Source: Paulinella micropora
Taxonomy: Eukaryota > Cercozoa > Imbricatea > Euglyphida > Paulinellidae
Length of the DNA: 36,101 nt
Reading direction: 5' to 3'
NCBI GenBank assembly: GCA_019918135.1
Contig: WBZZ01001413.1
Coordinates: 57,501 to 93,601, forward strand
Shown: in pieces, positions 9,447-18,789 of the stretch
How positions within the stretch are numbered: the first letter of the stretch is position 1
How the letters are laid out: every line of letters begins with the position of its first letter
Translations under genes and position numbers: made by a program
Notes under the pieces: generated by a model
What the model saw: only the letters and a program-made list of their open reading frames with translations
Told to the model about the DNA's origin: nothing
Databases searched by the model: none

Positions 9447-10865
9447 GCGGTGGGTGTGGAAATATACCAATGGAAAGTGCTTCCGATGGGCCTCAAGCAA
9501 GCCCCAGGACTTTTCCAGAAGGCGATGCAGAAGATGTTGAGCAGTCAGTACGATGATTTGTCTGACGGAGGCTTTATGAGAAGGCGGGGACAGAAGGCGG
9601 GAGAATATGCATTTTGCTATATCGATGACATTATCGTATACTCTAACACAATGGAGGAGCATATCGATCATTTGTCCGATATATTCAGGCGCATCGGAGC
9701 TTTTGGCCTGAAGTGCAATCTAAAGAAGTGTCAACTTGCCAAGACGAGTGTGACATACTTAGGGTACGAGATCTCCCATAATCGAGTCTCGATATCCAAA
9801 GAGAAGAGGGAGGAGATTATGAATCGACCGATACCAAAGAACCGCACTGAATTGCACTCATTCCTTGCCATGGCGCAATACTATAGCCAGTTTATACCCG
9901 ATTGGGGTGCAACACGGGCTAAGTTGGAGAAAATGATAGATTTTGGAGACTTTGAGAAGTGGGGCGAAGAGGCTTTGCAAGCGTTTCATGCGCTCAAAGA
10001 TCTTATTTATAAAGACCCGAAAGACGGAGGACTGGTGTTAACGATGCCCGACTTTACGAAACAATTCGTAGTCGATACAGACGCATCTAAGTTTGCGATT
10101 GGGGCTGTATTACAACAAGAGGATGAGGAGAAGAAATTACGCCCAATCATGTTTATTAGTAGGAAGTTGTGTGCGGCGGAGAGAAACTATTGCACAAGGC
10201 AAAGAGAGCCGTTAGCGGTGGTGTGGGCCCTCAAGAGGCTCAGAGAGTATTTGTGGGGAGGACCTCAATTTACTGTCAGAACTGATCATCATAACCTGTT
10301 ATGGTTGATGAATCATGAACAGATTGGACGGCTGGCGCGGTGGCAAGCGTTCTTGTCTTGTTTCGATTTTACAATGGTCCATCTACCGGGAAAGCGAAAT
10401 GTGGTCGCTGATAGCCTCTCTAGGCTAGAGTTTAACTCAGAAGTATCGGCGTTGGTGTCCACGGTGGAGATGGAAGACTTGTCCACTGACAAGGTGTATG
10501 AGGTCAGCCACATTGAGGCGATGGAGATGGCGAGTGGAGTCCGATATGACCGCACAGGTCTACGGTACAGTCCACAAGGCCCGGATCACGGGATTTGTTG
10601 TGAGCTACATACCCAGGAGGACGCTGAGTGGTCCTATGAGGTATATGAGAATGCGAAGGCGAACATAAGAGAGGAAGAGGAGACGCAGGATGTTTATGCG
10701 CAGCCTCCTCAAGAGCGGAGAAGTGACCTAGACGATGACCCGGAAAGAATCTGGATACGGCTAGAAGATGGTACTATCCATATAGCCTCGCCTACTGCAT
10801 GGAGGCAACAACAGGCTCAAGATCCGGAGTTTAAGGCTCATACAGTTATATCAGAACCCGGATGA
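9447..10865 (+). CDS. pol: Gypsy RT C-terminal half and RNase H
   Basis: Continues the RT with VEIYQWKVLPMGLKQAPGLF, an 18-residue insertion, then the catalytic FCYIDDIIVYS and the thumb (KCQLAKTSVTYLGYEIS, PIPKNRTELHSFLAMAQYY). RNase H follows: FVVDTDASKFAIGAVLQQ, ISRKLCAAERNY, QREPLAVVWALKRLREYL, TVRTDHHNLLWL and KRNVVADSLSRLE, with all expected acidic residues present. A tail of about 120 residues leads toward integrase. The frame ends at 10865, and the integrase linker continues in another frame from about 10849 (YQNPDELK). There is no start codon of its own; translation begins inside the RT core, as expected for a severed gene. Confidence 0.93.
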   Translation, partial: AVGVEIYQWKVLPMGLKQAPGLFQKAMQKMLSSQYDDLSDGGFMRRRGQKAGEYAFCYIDDIIVYSNTMEEHIDHLSDIFRRIGAFGLKCNLKKCQLAKTSVTYLGYEISHNRVSISKEKREEIMNRPIPKNRTELHSFLAMAQYYSQFIPDWGATRAKLEKMIDFGDFEKWGEEALQAFHALKDLIYKDPKDGGLVLTMPDFTKQFVVDTDASKFAIGAVLQQEDEEKKLRPIMFISRKLCAAERNYCTRQREPLAVVWALKRLREYLWGGPQFTVRTDHHNLLWLMNHEQIGRLARWQAFLSCFDFTMVHLPGKRNVVADSLSRLEFNSEVSALVSTVEMEDLSTDKVYEVSHIEAMEMASGVRYDRTGLRYSPQGPDHGICCELHTQEDAEWSYEVYENAKANIREEEETQDVYAQPPQERRSDLDDDPERIWIRLEDGTIHIASPTAWRQQQAQDPEFKAHTVISEPG

Positions 10866-11700
10866 GCTGAAGATGACGAAAGCGATCAAAGATCAGATGA
10901 AGGAGATGGGATGCAGAGATGGTCTACTGTGGTACAAGGGCCTTCACGGTCGCTATGCGTCACAGCCGGACAAATGGACCCTTTGGGTACCGGAGAGTCT
11001 GAGACGATTTATATTTGTCGCAGCCCACAATTGCCCACTTTTGGCGCATCCGGGTCGACAACGAACTCACATGTTCGTAGCGAGGCGATTCTGGTGGAAG
11101 AAGATGAAGGAGGAGATAGATCAGGCGGTGGATGCATGCATCCCGTGCAAGATAAACAAAACACCACTGAAGGCAAATTTCGGCCTGATTGGCGAATTTC
11201 CTCTTCATGCGGGGATGTTTGAGTTTATACACATTGATCATGTGGGACCTTTCCCAGAATCGAAGGATGGTTACAAATACCTCCTCACGGCTATTGACAG
11301 AGCTACCAACTATGTGTGGATCATCCCTGTCAAAGACGTTACCGGCAAGACGACGGCCGAGGCGCTGATCGATAGGATCATCTCACAGATCGGAGTACCA
11401 AGAAAGATATGTTCTGATCGAGGCTCGGACTTTAACAACGAGGTCATCGACAAACTATCTAAGTATTACGGGATGAAATGGCAATATGTTACTGCCTATA
11501 ACCCGCGAGCAAATGGGAAAATCGAGCGGGTACACAGACCCCTCAAAGCCTCACTAAAGATGTATTGCACGAAGAAGGAGAATCAAAGAGCATGGGTCGA
11601 GGCAGCACCATCATTTGCGTTTGCAATGAACTGTCTACCCTCTACGGCGTTAGGAGGCTCGAAGAGCTCAATCTCCATATCAGCTAGTATATGGGCGTGA
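10849..11700 (+). CDS. pol: Gypsy integrase, zinc-binding and catalytic core
   Basis: Inserts the element DNA into the genome. Visible in order: an H2C2 zinc-binding module (AAHNCPLLAHPGRQRTHMF ... DACIPCKINK), then the RNase-H-fold core with first Asp in FEFIHIDHVGPFP, second Asp in KICSDRGSDFNNEV and Glu in NPRANGKIERVHRPLK, so the D,D-35-E triad is complete. ATG at 10873 is present, but the frame is open from about 10849 and is probably part of the polyprotein. Near 11660-11671 the frame slips: the following SPYQLVYGRDDIP continues in another frame, leaving a wrong C-terminus (SISISASIWA) and a stop at 11700. One inserted or deleted base would explain this. Confidence 0.92.
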   Translation, partial: YQNPDELKMTKAIKDQMKEMGCRDGLLWYKGLHGRYASQPDKWTLWVPESLRRFIFVAAHNCPLLAHPGRQRTHMFVARRFWWKKMKEEIDQAVDACIPCKINKTPLKANFGLIGEFPLHAGMFEFIHIDHVGPFPESKDGYKYLLTAIDRATNYVWIIPVKDVTGKTTAEALIDRIISQIGVPRKICSDRGSDFNNEVIDKLSKYYGMKWQYVTAYNPRANGKIERVHRPLKASLKMYCTKKENQRAWVEAAPSFAFAMNCLPSTALGGSKSSISISASIWA

Positions 11701-12949
11701 TGATATCCCGACTTCGCTCCTTCACCCAAAATACACTTGGGCGGATGCGGATGAGTTGTTTGGGATGAGACTTAGAGTGAAGATGGAGGCGGAACAAATA
11801 GTCAGGGCGCATAGAGAGGCGGAGCGCCGAAAGACTGATGCTGAAGGGGTGCGACAAGCGCACTTGGATCAGATCAAATTCCAGGTCGGGGATATTGTAC
11901 TGTTGTATCATCCTCAGGTCCCGAAGGGAGTCAGCTCTAAGCTGTTCACTCACTGGAAAGGACCTTATCAGATTATGGAACAGACGGGACCTCTGAATTA
12001 CAAGATCAGGGGTAGAGGGAAGGTGCAAATTGTGAATGTAAGAAGGCTGATTAAGTATGATCCCTTCTTACTGGAAGATGAATCCGTTGAGGAGGCGTTA
12101 AAACGGATGAAGGACGATTTCAAAGAGGTGCCGCCCATCCACAAGGAGGCTGGCATAGACCAAGAAGATGCTTATCGGGCACCGATAGCTGAGCAGGAGG
12201 AGAGTGAGGTTGACAGTAAGGAGAAGACTGACCGCATAAGCGCGGTGGGGACTCAGTCCAAGTCTCCGCGAGAGCATAGCGGAAAGAAGGAGAAGATCAC
12301 AGAGGCGCAGCTAAGGAGAGCGCGGAATGATCTTATCAACGACCAACCGAGGAAGGCGATGAGGTCGATGGGATCAAAGGACGTCCACCAGGAGGAGGAG
12401 GGGACGGACACTGACCCAAACGCGGGCAACGTTGAGATTGTCCATGAGCGATGGAAGGAAGGCGATGCGATAGCAACCATCGCATGGGTGAAAGATGCTT
12501 TCTATCTGATGAGACCAGCGGAACAACATGTCGCTGATGACACTCTCTCAGACTTATACTTGATGCGGGTCATGGCGGTCCCACGACAGATGCGTGTCAC
12601 ACGGACACTCAAAATATCATCAGCCGCAAAAATAGTACAACCGATACTCCAGTTTTGGAGAAGTATGGACCCGGTTGAGGATCCAAAGGCAAGACATTAT
12701 CTGCCAGTATATAAAGACGCAAAAAGTCTCGAGACATGGGATGATACAATTACTCCCAGAGACAAGGATTACACTGCGTGGACCATTCAGACACTGCCAA
12801 GAGGAGTGCTTGATGTCCCTTTTGAATTATCGTTGGGCGGAATCCCTAATAAGATCTGGGACATTCTCGAACAGTCAAAGTTCGATCTGACTTTTGTTGG
12901 TGGTCCTCCACCAGGCAAAGAAATCCGCGCCAGACGACGAAGGCAGTGA
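11672..12949 (+). CDS. pol: Gypsy integrase C-terminal (GPY/F) domain plus novel extension
   Basis: Continues integrase in a shifted frame: SPYQLVYGRDDIPTSLLHPK, a helical segment, then the DNA-binding GPY/F module (KFQVGDIVLLYHPQVP, KLFTHWKGPYQIMEQTGPLN, VNVRRLIKYDP). Beyond it lies about 290 residues not usual for the family. There is an acidic linker, then a folded-looking region beginning GDAIATIAWVKDAFYLM, with DLYLMRVMAVPR, LQFWRSMDP and PVYKDAKSLETWDD, ending in a basic RARRRRQ tail. No chromodomain aromatic cage pattern is apparent. The extension could target chromatin, but that is inference. Confidence 0.85.
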   Translation, partial: SPYQLVYGRDDIPTSLLHPKYTWADADELFGMRLRVKMEAEQIVRAHREAERRKTDAEGVRQAHLDQIKFQVGDIVLLYHPQVPKGVSSKLFTHWKGPYQIMEQTGPLNYKIRGRGKVQIVNVRRLIKYDPFLLEDESVEEALKRMKDDFKEVPPIHKEAGIDQEDAYRAPIAEQEESEVDSKEKTDRISAVGTQSKSPREHSGKKEKITEAQLRRARNDLINDQPRKAMRSMGSKDVHQEEEGTDTDPNAGNVEIVHERWKEGDAIATIAWVKDAFYLMRPAEQHVADDTLSDLYLMRVMAVPRQMRVTRTLKISSAAKIVQPILQFWRSMDPVEDPKARHYLPVYKDAKSLETWDDTITPRDKDYTAWTIQTLPRGVLDVPFELSLGGIPNKIWDILEQSKFDLTFVGGPPPGKEIRARRRRQ

Positions 12950-13437
12950 CAAAGAAATTATTTTTCTTTATGCGTCTCAAACAAACTGGTTGATTGTCCA
13001 CGGCGTATCATGATTTGATCATGCATCATCAGTTATCAATATGAATATTAAAAAGACTCAGTGATATAACTTGGCATTCGATCGCAACATACGAGTGCGA
13101 AAGGTCGATCGACGATGATACTACACCGTATACGGGGATCGCTAGTGTATTGAGCGATGGTGTTCCCGGGTATGACCCTTTCCAAGTCCTGGGATGATGT
13201 TCTCGAAAATGAAATGTTCTCTGAAACTTTCATTAAATTATTTTTTACGATAGATTATATACTGTCGTACCTGAGCACGGTCAATCTCTACTTGTGTCGG
13301 TATATCGCAGGGTCGGGTACATACACCTCGACTTCGGATATAGCTATTAGGACTGGCCCCCTAATACTATATCATAGGATATCCGCCTTATACAAGGGTA
13401 TGTCATTAAAAAAGACAATGTACTTACGATCTCCCTG

Positions 13438-13440
<3 letters not shown>
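12950..13440 (+). other. Gypsy 3' noncoding region, left part
   Basis: Sequence between the pol stop and the first (TAA)n tail. No open frame of note, no RNA gene or repeat recognised. Confidence 0.55.
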
Positions 13441-13474
<34 letters not shown>

Positions 13475-13476
<2 letters not shown>

Positions 13477-13646
13477 GTGTATCTCCTGCCAATTGCTGAG
13501 CCAAAAGGCCATGTGCATCCAGTCCTCCATTCCATAAGGAAAGTCTCCACACCAATCGGGAATAAAGGAAGTGACGGCATAGAACATTACTCTAGGAGCT
13601 TTATACCAATCAGCCCATGGAAAGGACCGATGGCCTATGTACTCCC
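13475..13646 (-). mobile_element. SINE-like unit, type D copy 1
   Basis: 172-bp body nearly identical to 15254-15427, flanked on both sides by (TAA)n. On the minus strand it begins GGGAGTACATAGGCCATCGG and ends GGCAGGAGATACACTA before the TTA tail. I see no convincing pol III box A/B pair in this type. Confidence 0.8.
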
Positions 13647-13742
<96 letters not shown>

Positions 13743-13744
<2 letters not shown>

Positions 13745-13976
13745 GTGCTTCTCTGTCAATGGCTGATGCATTTCTGCACATGCGCCTCCATCGTCTCACC
13801 CGTGAGGGGAGTACGAAGAATTGACGATAGGCTCTAATGACACCCCGGCAAGGGCAGTTCCAACACTTCCAGACGGACCGGTATGTTCAATGAAAATACT
13901 GGTGGCACCGACGGGAATCGAACTGGCGACAGGGCCCAGATGGTAGAACTTGACCACTAGGCTATCACGGTGTCCA
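13743..13976 (-). mobile_element. tRNA-derived SINE, type A copy 1
   Basis: 234-bp body. The minus-strand head carries a box B (AGTTCGATTCC, 13914-13924) and a slightly altered box A about 30 nt before it, so the head derives from a tRNA gene. The body ends CACTA followed by (TTA)n. It has only one copy of the internal GTATGTTCAATGAAAATACTGGT module that is doubled in the two other copies. Confidence 0.85.
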
Positions 13977-14051
<75 letters not shown>

Positions 14052-14054
<3 letters not shown>

Positions 14055-14458
14055 ATATCTGAGGCGTACTGATGCAGCTAATGGCATATCCTCAACGGAC
14101 ATAAGCCTCCAATACCCTTGTTCGAGGTCCTCCACCCCCCCGTGTCAGTCTCTCGCCTGATGATCGGGGCCACCGATGGAGCTCCTGAGGGCAAGACTGC
14201 ACTAAGCCGAGGTTATTCCGCAGTCCCAGCAACCTCTTGCAAGACGTTACCGAATGTGCAAGTGCATACACCAAGCGCGGTTGCTAGAGCTGCCTCGAAA
14301 CCCCACCCATAACAATCTGGTGTCTGCTGGGTCCTGGGCTATCAACCAGCATATGCGGAGTTTAAGATCTTTTACGCGCGCAACGACCCTCCTCCCCAGC
14401 ATCTACCACCAAAGGGTTATGAGTTGGCGTCACAGTTGAACGCCTTGAGGCCATTGGG

Positions 14459-14461
<3 letters not shown>
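14052..14461 (-). mobile_element. SINE-like unit, type E
   Basis: 410-bp body between (TAA)n tails, present once in the window. The minus strand begins near AGCCCAATGGCCTCAAGG and ends ATATAGTA before the tail. Its origin is uncertain; it could be a third SINE family or an inserted host fragment. Confidence 0.6.
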
Positions 14462-14523
<62 letters not shown>

Positions 14524-14525
<2 letters not shown>

Positions 14526-14795
14526 GTGCTTCTCTGTCAATGGCTGATGCATTTCTGCACATGCGCCTCCATCGTCTCACCCGTGAGGGGAGTACGAAGA
14601 TTTGACGATAAGCTCTAATGACACCCCCGCAAGCAAGGGCAGTTCCAACACTTCCAGACGGGCCGGTATGTTCAATGAAAATACTGGTCCAGACGGATCG
14701 GCATGTTCAATGAAAATACTGGTGGCACCGACGGGAATCGAACTGGCGACAGGGCCCAGATGGTAGAACTTGACCACTGGGCTATCACGGTGTCC

Positions 14796-14796
<1 letters not shown>
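14524..14796 (-). mobile_element. tRNA-derived SINE, type A copy 2
   Basis: 273-bp body. Minus strand: box A TAGCCCAGTGG (14774-14784) and box B AGTTCGATTCC (14734-14744), spacing about 29 nt, as in tRNA-type pol III promoters. The longer length comes from a roughly 35-bp duplication of the CCAGACGG...ATACTGGT module. Confidence 0.88.
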
Positions 14797-14862
<66 letters not shown>

Positions 14863-14864
<2 letters not shown>

Positions 14865-15133
14865 GTGCTTCTCTGTCAATGGCTGATGCATTTCTGCACA
14901 TGCGCCTCCATCGTCTCACCCGTGAGGGGAGTACGAAGAATTGACGATAAGCTCTAATGACACCCCCACAAGGGCAGTTCCAACACTTCCAGACGGGCCG
15001 GTATGTTCAATGAAAATACTGGTCCAGAAATAGACCGGTATGTTCAATGAAAATACTGGTGGCACCGACGGGAATCGAACTGGCGACAGGGCCCAGATGG
15101 TAGAACTTGACCACTGGGCTATCACGGTGTCCA
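14863..15133 (-). mobile_element. tRNA-derived SINE, type A copy 3
   Basis: 271-bp body. Box A (15111-15121) and box B (15071-15081) are intact on the minus strand. The head begins GGACACCG, and GGCACCG, allowing one bulge, pairs with CGGTGCC after box B, like an acceptor stem. It carries two copies of the internal 35-bp module, the second diverged at its start. Confidence 0.88.
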
Positions 15134-15134
15134 A

Positions 15135-15475
<341 letters not shown>

Positions 15476-15476
<1 letters not shown>

Positions 15477-15611
15477 CATAATCATAATCATAATAATGAT
15501 AAGAAGAAAAAGGAGATCAAAGGGGGAATCGTACTACAGCACCACGTTGCTTGTATTTTTTATTAATAGTACGTTTGTTCTTGACATACTGCCGAGAAAA
15601 AAAAAAAGAAA

Positions 15612-15642
<31 letters not shown>

Positions 15643-15852
15643 TTGAGGGGAAGGAGTTCAAAAATCTACAAGAATGGCTGGAGAATCCGCTTTGACGTGC
15701 CGTATGAGGATATATTTATCGTCTTTTAGCGTCTATCCGTGGGTCGATGCGCTGTGTGGCATGATTCCATAGCGCATAATACTATTTGCAGAAAGAAATC
15801 AGAAGGTGTATGACGAAAATGCTATTTCCGTCATAAAATCGGGAGGGGGTAC
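15476..15852 (+). other. Gypsy 3' noncoding region, right part, with polypurine tract
   Basis: Follows the last TAA/TCA run. It holds A-rich sequence, a (GA)n run at about 15615-15643 and, directly before the 3' LTR, the purine run GGGAGGGGG (15841-15849), a suitable primer for plus-strand DNA synthesis. No gene recognised. Confidence 0.65.
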
Positions 15853-16089
15853 TGTAGGCATCACCCCCGGATAGCCGGTAAAAAGTACCTTTTCCTGGTG
15901 ACAGGTGCACCAGCTTGTTTTTCAGTATTATTTGTCCGGATTGGACCTGATGCCATTTTATTCCTGGTCTGTTGCCGTTTTCCTTTTTGGCTTCACTGAG
16001 CTAATATAACGAGACATCATTCTCATCTTTTGAGGACTGTGTTTGGTTGTATTACCGACTTTTTACGAGCTATCGTTGGGGGCATTACA
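15853..16089 (+). repeat. 3' LTR of the gypsy element
   Basis: 237-bp direct copy of 3462-3704, TGTA...TACA, lacking six bases present in the 5' copy. It is followed by CACT, the 4-bp target duplication. Confidence 0.95.
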
Positions 16090-16388
16090 CACTTGAAGAT
16101 TAATGCGCAATATACTTGAAGGAGGGCTTCAAGTCCAAGTTATTTGATGTTCAAGTGAAAGTCAGAGATTTTCATTGGGAAATCTCTCTAAGTCATTGAT
16201 GTAAAAACCTAGATGTGTGGAAAAAAATGATTTTTCTGTTCTCTTGACTGTGTTCCCCAAAATTTACCGTAAATTGTGGTTTTTCGGGAAATCGTGGGAA
16301 AAGGCAATAGAGAAGGGAAAAATTGTAATTGCTGTAAAAACTTTGATTAAATCGTTTGAAGTCATTCCTGGACGAAATCGAAAGCTAG
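16090..16388. other. Gene-free stretch between gypsy LTR and copia remnant
   Basis: AT-rich, no recognisable feature apart from the target-duplication CACT at its left end. Confidence 0.5.
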
Positions 16389-16868
16389 TTAGTGAAGTCG
16401 AAACGCACTCACGTCTGGTGGATCTTCTTCAGTCGGTTCTCTTGGTTCATCTGCTTCCTCTGCTGCTCTCATACGACTCAAATCCCATCCGTATTTCCTC
16501 TTAGCAGCTATCTCATTGAGAAATGCGTCTTTCACCATGTCCCCGAGAATTGTACTAATACCGTAAGCATATTCCTCTAGCTGATAGTAAAATCCTTGAA
16601 GATGTTCTGTGACACCGTCATAGACGGGTGCGTGAGATAAGAACTGTTTCCAGTTCGTGTATTGCTGTGATGAACGCTATGCCATCTCATCGAGAAATGC
16701 GTCTTTCACCATGTCCCCGAGAATTGTATTAATACCGTAAGCATATTCCTCTAGCTAATAGTAAAATCCTTGAAGATGTTCTGTGACACCGTCATAGACG
16801 GGTGCGTGAGATAAGAATTGTTTCCAGTTCGTGTATTGCTGTGATGAACCACCATCCCAACGGCTCAT
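16389..16868 (-). pseudogene. Gag-like coding remnant with internal tandem duplication
   Basis: On the minus strand an ATG at 16868 opens MSRWDGGSSQQYTNWKQFL, continuing SHAPVYDGVTEHLQGFYY to a stop (TAG where the second copy has CAG). The same sequence repeats 174 nt later and there continues QLEEYAYGIS, DMVKDAFLNEIAAKRKYGWD and EEADEPREPTEEDPPD to a stop at 16389. Two of the four differences I see between the copies are conservative or silent. The position, just after a presumptive LTR and a half-tRNA-Met-type primer site, suggests a copia gag start. I do not recognise the protein itself, and a duplicated host exon is the alternative. Confidence 0.55.
16510..16857. repeat. Tandem duplication, two 174-bp copies
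   Basis: 16510-16683 and 16684-16857 are direct copies with about four single-base differences in the shared part, one of which creates a stop codon in the minus-strand frame of the second (upstream) copy. Confidence 0.9.
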
Positions 16869-16874
16869 AACAGA

Positions 16875-17859
16875 TGATTAGGTATAAACCGGTCACTCAC
16901 GGACCTTACCCTACCTTTCACTTGCGGTTTTCCGGGAGACTTCGTTAAAAGCCAGGTTGCTCACAGCCACTTTGATCCGAAGACATAAACGCAGAACTGA
17001 ACTGCAAGAGAGCTAACTAGTCTAAGTGCGTGACTAGCAGTAACTGACGCTCAATAATATGGTCCCCGGTGCACAATGGTAAAAGCGTAACGTGCACAAT
17101 TGACTTGGATTACCCATTACTGTTACTCCTAATTATGACTTAGTAAAATGTTACCGCACATAGAAATCAATCATAATTACGACTCAAAGAGCAACTCGAT
17201 GTTGCCTGTCCAACGCTCCCCCTTAATTCAATGTCAATTGTATTGTTGGATAACTTCGTAAATCGTGTCTGACTGAGTGAGCATAACGTCAAATAAAAAC
17301 TGCACATACGCGACTCAAAACGTAGCAAGTCACAAATCGTAGAATCCATTCGAATCATCAATTCCTCGCTAAAAGCATCTCGATCCATTGGGTCGATTAA
17401 ATCGATGTAAAAGGGCTCTTACGTAAATGACCAACTCGCACTTACACATAAAAGTAAAAATTACGTTTCCTCATGTAATAGCAAACTCGGGAGTTGCTCC
17501 TCGCGTGTAAATCACAATAAAAACTGCTAATTTAAATAGCCCTCTGGTAACTAATAATAAAGCGATGGTAGTCCGCGATCCGATCTCAACGAATAAGTCG
17601 CCGTCGTCGTTGTCCGACTTCCTCTAACGGCTTCCTTCTCGCCTTTCGACTTCCGCCATCCCGCTCTTGTTGCGCACGATCGATTGTGACACGACGTCAC
17701 GCGCTTCGTTTACACTCGAGTTAAAGTCCACGGGATAATTCGCCTTGCTTCAAACTAATACCTATATAAGACATCGCCTGCAAAGAAAAGACTCACACTC
17801 ACACAAAGAACATCATGAGTGAACTCAGCGGAAATTTGCGAATTTTCCGTTATGAAGGT
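16875..17859 (-). other. Presumed 3' LTR region of copia-1
   Basis: Gene-free DNA between the copia-1 RNase H stop and a primer-site-like sequence. On the minus strand it ends CTAATCA, then TCTGTTATGAGCC, which is complementary to an initiator tRNA-Met anticodon loop as in copia primer sites. Its partner LTR is not in the window, so neither boundary can be confirmed. Confidence 0.45.
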
Positions 17860-18789
17860 TTATGGTTTAAGAGTGATCATGAACTTACTAACCAAGTACT
17901 CGAAATGATCCTTAGGTACATGTTTAGTTAATACATCTGCTATCTGCTTCTTAGTTCCTACTTTTGCAAACCTTACTTCTTTATCACGTTGTGCGTGATG
18001 CATGAAATGTAGTTCAAGTGGTAGATGTTTAGTGCATGACCCTGACATTCCTCTCTCTGCCGCTAAAATAGTTTGTGCGTTGTCCTCAAATAATTCTAAT
18101 GGGCTTTTCTGTGCTACTCCTAACTCCTCCGCTATATGTCTAACTGCTAACCCTTCACGAATACATTCTACTGCTGCGAAGATTTCCGCATCATTCGAGA
18201 TTAATGCAATCTGTGATTGTCGTTTCGATAACCATGCAATTGGGTCACCTCCCCATAGAACTATATACCCTGCACGAGACTTTCCTGTCTTTTTGCATGC
18301 TTTATGCGCCGCATCAGGCCATAGAGTAATTCCGGGATATGTCCTTGCCTCTTGCGATGATTTCGGCCCGTGAAATGCAATACCGCGAAATGAATTCACT
18401 AAGTACCGAAAAATTCGTCCCAACATTGCATAAGTCACTCCGACATCAACAGTCTGCATAACGCTAGCTACATTCAAAGCATGGTCTGCATCTGGTCTAG
18501 TCATCTTAGTCAAAAATAGTAACTTTCCAACTAAGCTAGGAATGGAATGCTTCCTAAGTGCACTAGATTCCGACATAGGTTCTGGCTCCTGTTCTGCGCT
18601 AGGCGTGCTTAGCGGGCGTGCGTCTGCATATCCTACGTCTTTCAAGATCTGTTTCTGATATCTCATCTGATGTAGTAAAATGCGACCTCCTTCCTGTTCT
18701 ATTTCTATACCCTTAAACTCTTTGGCTACTCCTAATCGTTTTAGGGGATAGAACTTTTCTAGTTGGCTTGCAAACTTATCATACGCATT
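17860..18789 (-). CDS. pol: Copia-1 RT C-terminus and RNase H
   Basis: The frame starts after a frameshift near 18790 with NAYDKFASQLEKFYPLKRLG (RT thumb), then LLHQMRYQKQILKDVGY, ARPLSTP, SLVGKLLFLTKMTRPDADHA and VTYAMLGRIFRYL, the typical copia connection region. RNase H follows with ITLWPDAAHKACKKTGKSRAG, PIAWLSKRQSQIALISNDAE, LFEDNAQTILAAE and KKQIADVLTKHVPKDHFE, which carries the acidic residues and the ADxLTK ending of the family. Family consensus is GYSDAD/DWAGD..DR.ST; here WPDAA replaces the common DADWAG. About 310 codons remain open. Confidence 0.92.
   Translation of the reverse strand, partial: NAYDKFASQLEKFYPLKRLGVAKEFKGIEIEQEGGRILLHQMRYQKQILKDVGYADARPLSTPSAEQEPEPMSESSALRKHSIPSLVGKLLFLTKMTRPDADHALNVASVMQTVDVGVTYAMLGRIFRYLVNSFRGIAFHGPKSSQEARTYPGITLWPDAAHKACKKTGKSRAGYIVLWGGDPIAWLSKRQSQIALISNDAEIFAAVECIREGLAVRHIAEELGVAQKSPLELFEDNAQTILAAERGMSGSCTKHLPLELHFMHHAQRDKEVRFAKVGTKKQIADVLTKHVPKDHFEYLVSKFMITLKP

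Noticed and set aside
7323..9556. Plus-strand Ser/Leu/Phe-rich frames within 7323-9556
   Set aside because: Antisense of the Glu/Gly-rich Gag coding strand.
15061..15133. Functional tRNA gene on the minus strand
   Set aside because: Box A and B are present but the anticodon arm and T stem do not fold well, and the same sequence heads three dispersed bodies with tails, so it is a SINE head.
16395..16405. GTGAGT splice donor at the end of the minus-strand remnant
   Set aside because: Matches a donor consensus, but there is no clear acceptor partner and a retroelement origin explains the frame; kept only as an alternative.
17763..17931. TATATAAG followed by a 38-codon frame starting at 17815 on the plus strand
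   Set aside because: Looks promoter-like, but the frame runs antisense into copia-1 RNase H and encodes nothing recognisable; chance match more likely.
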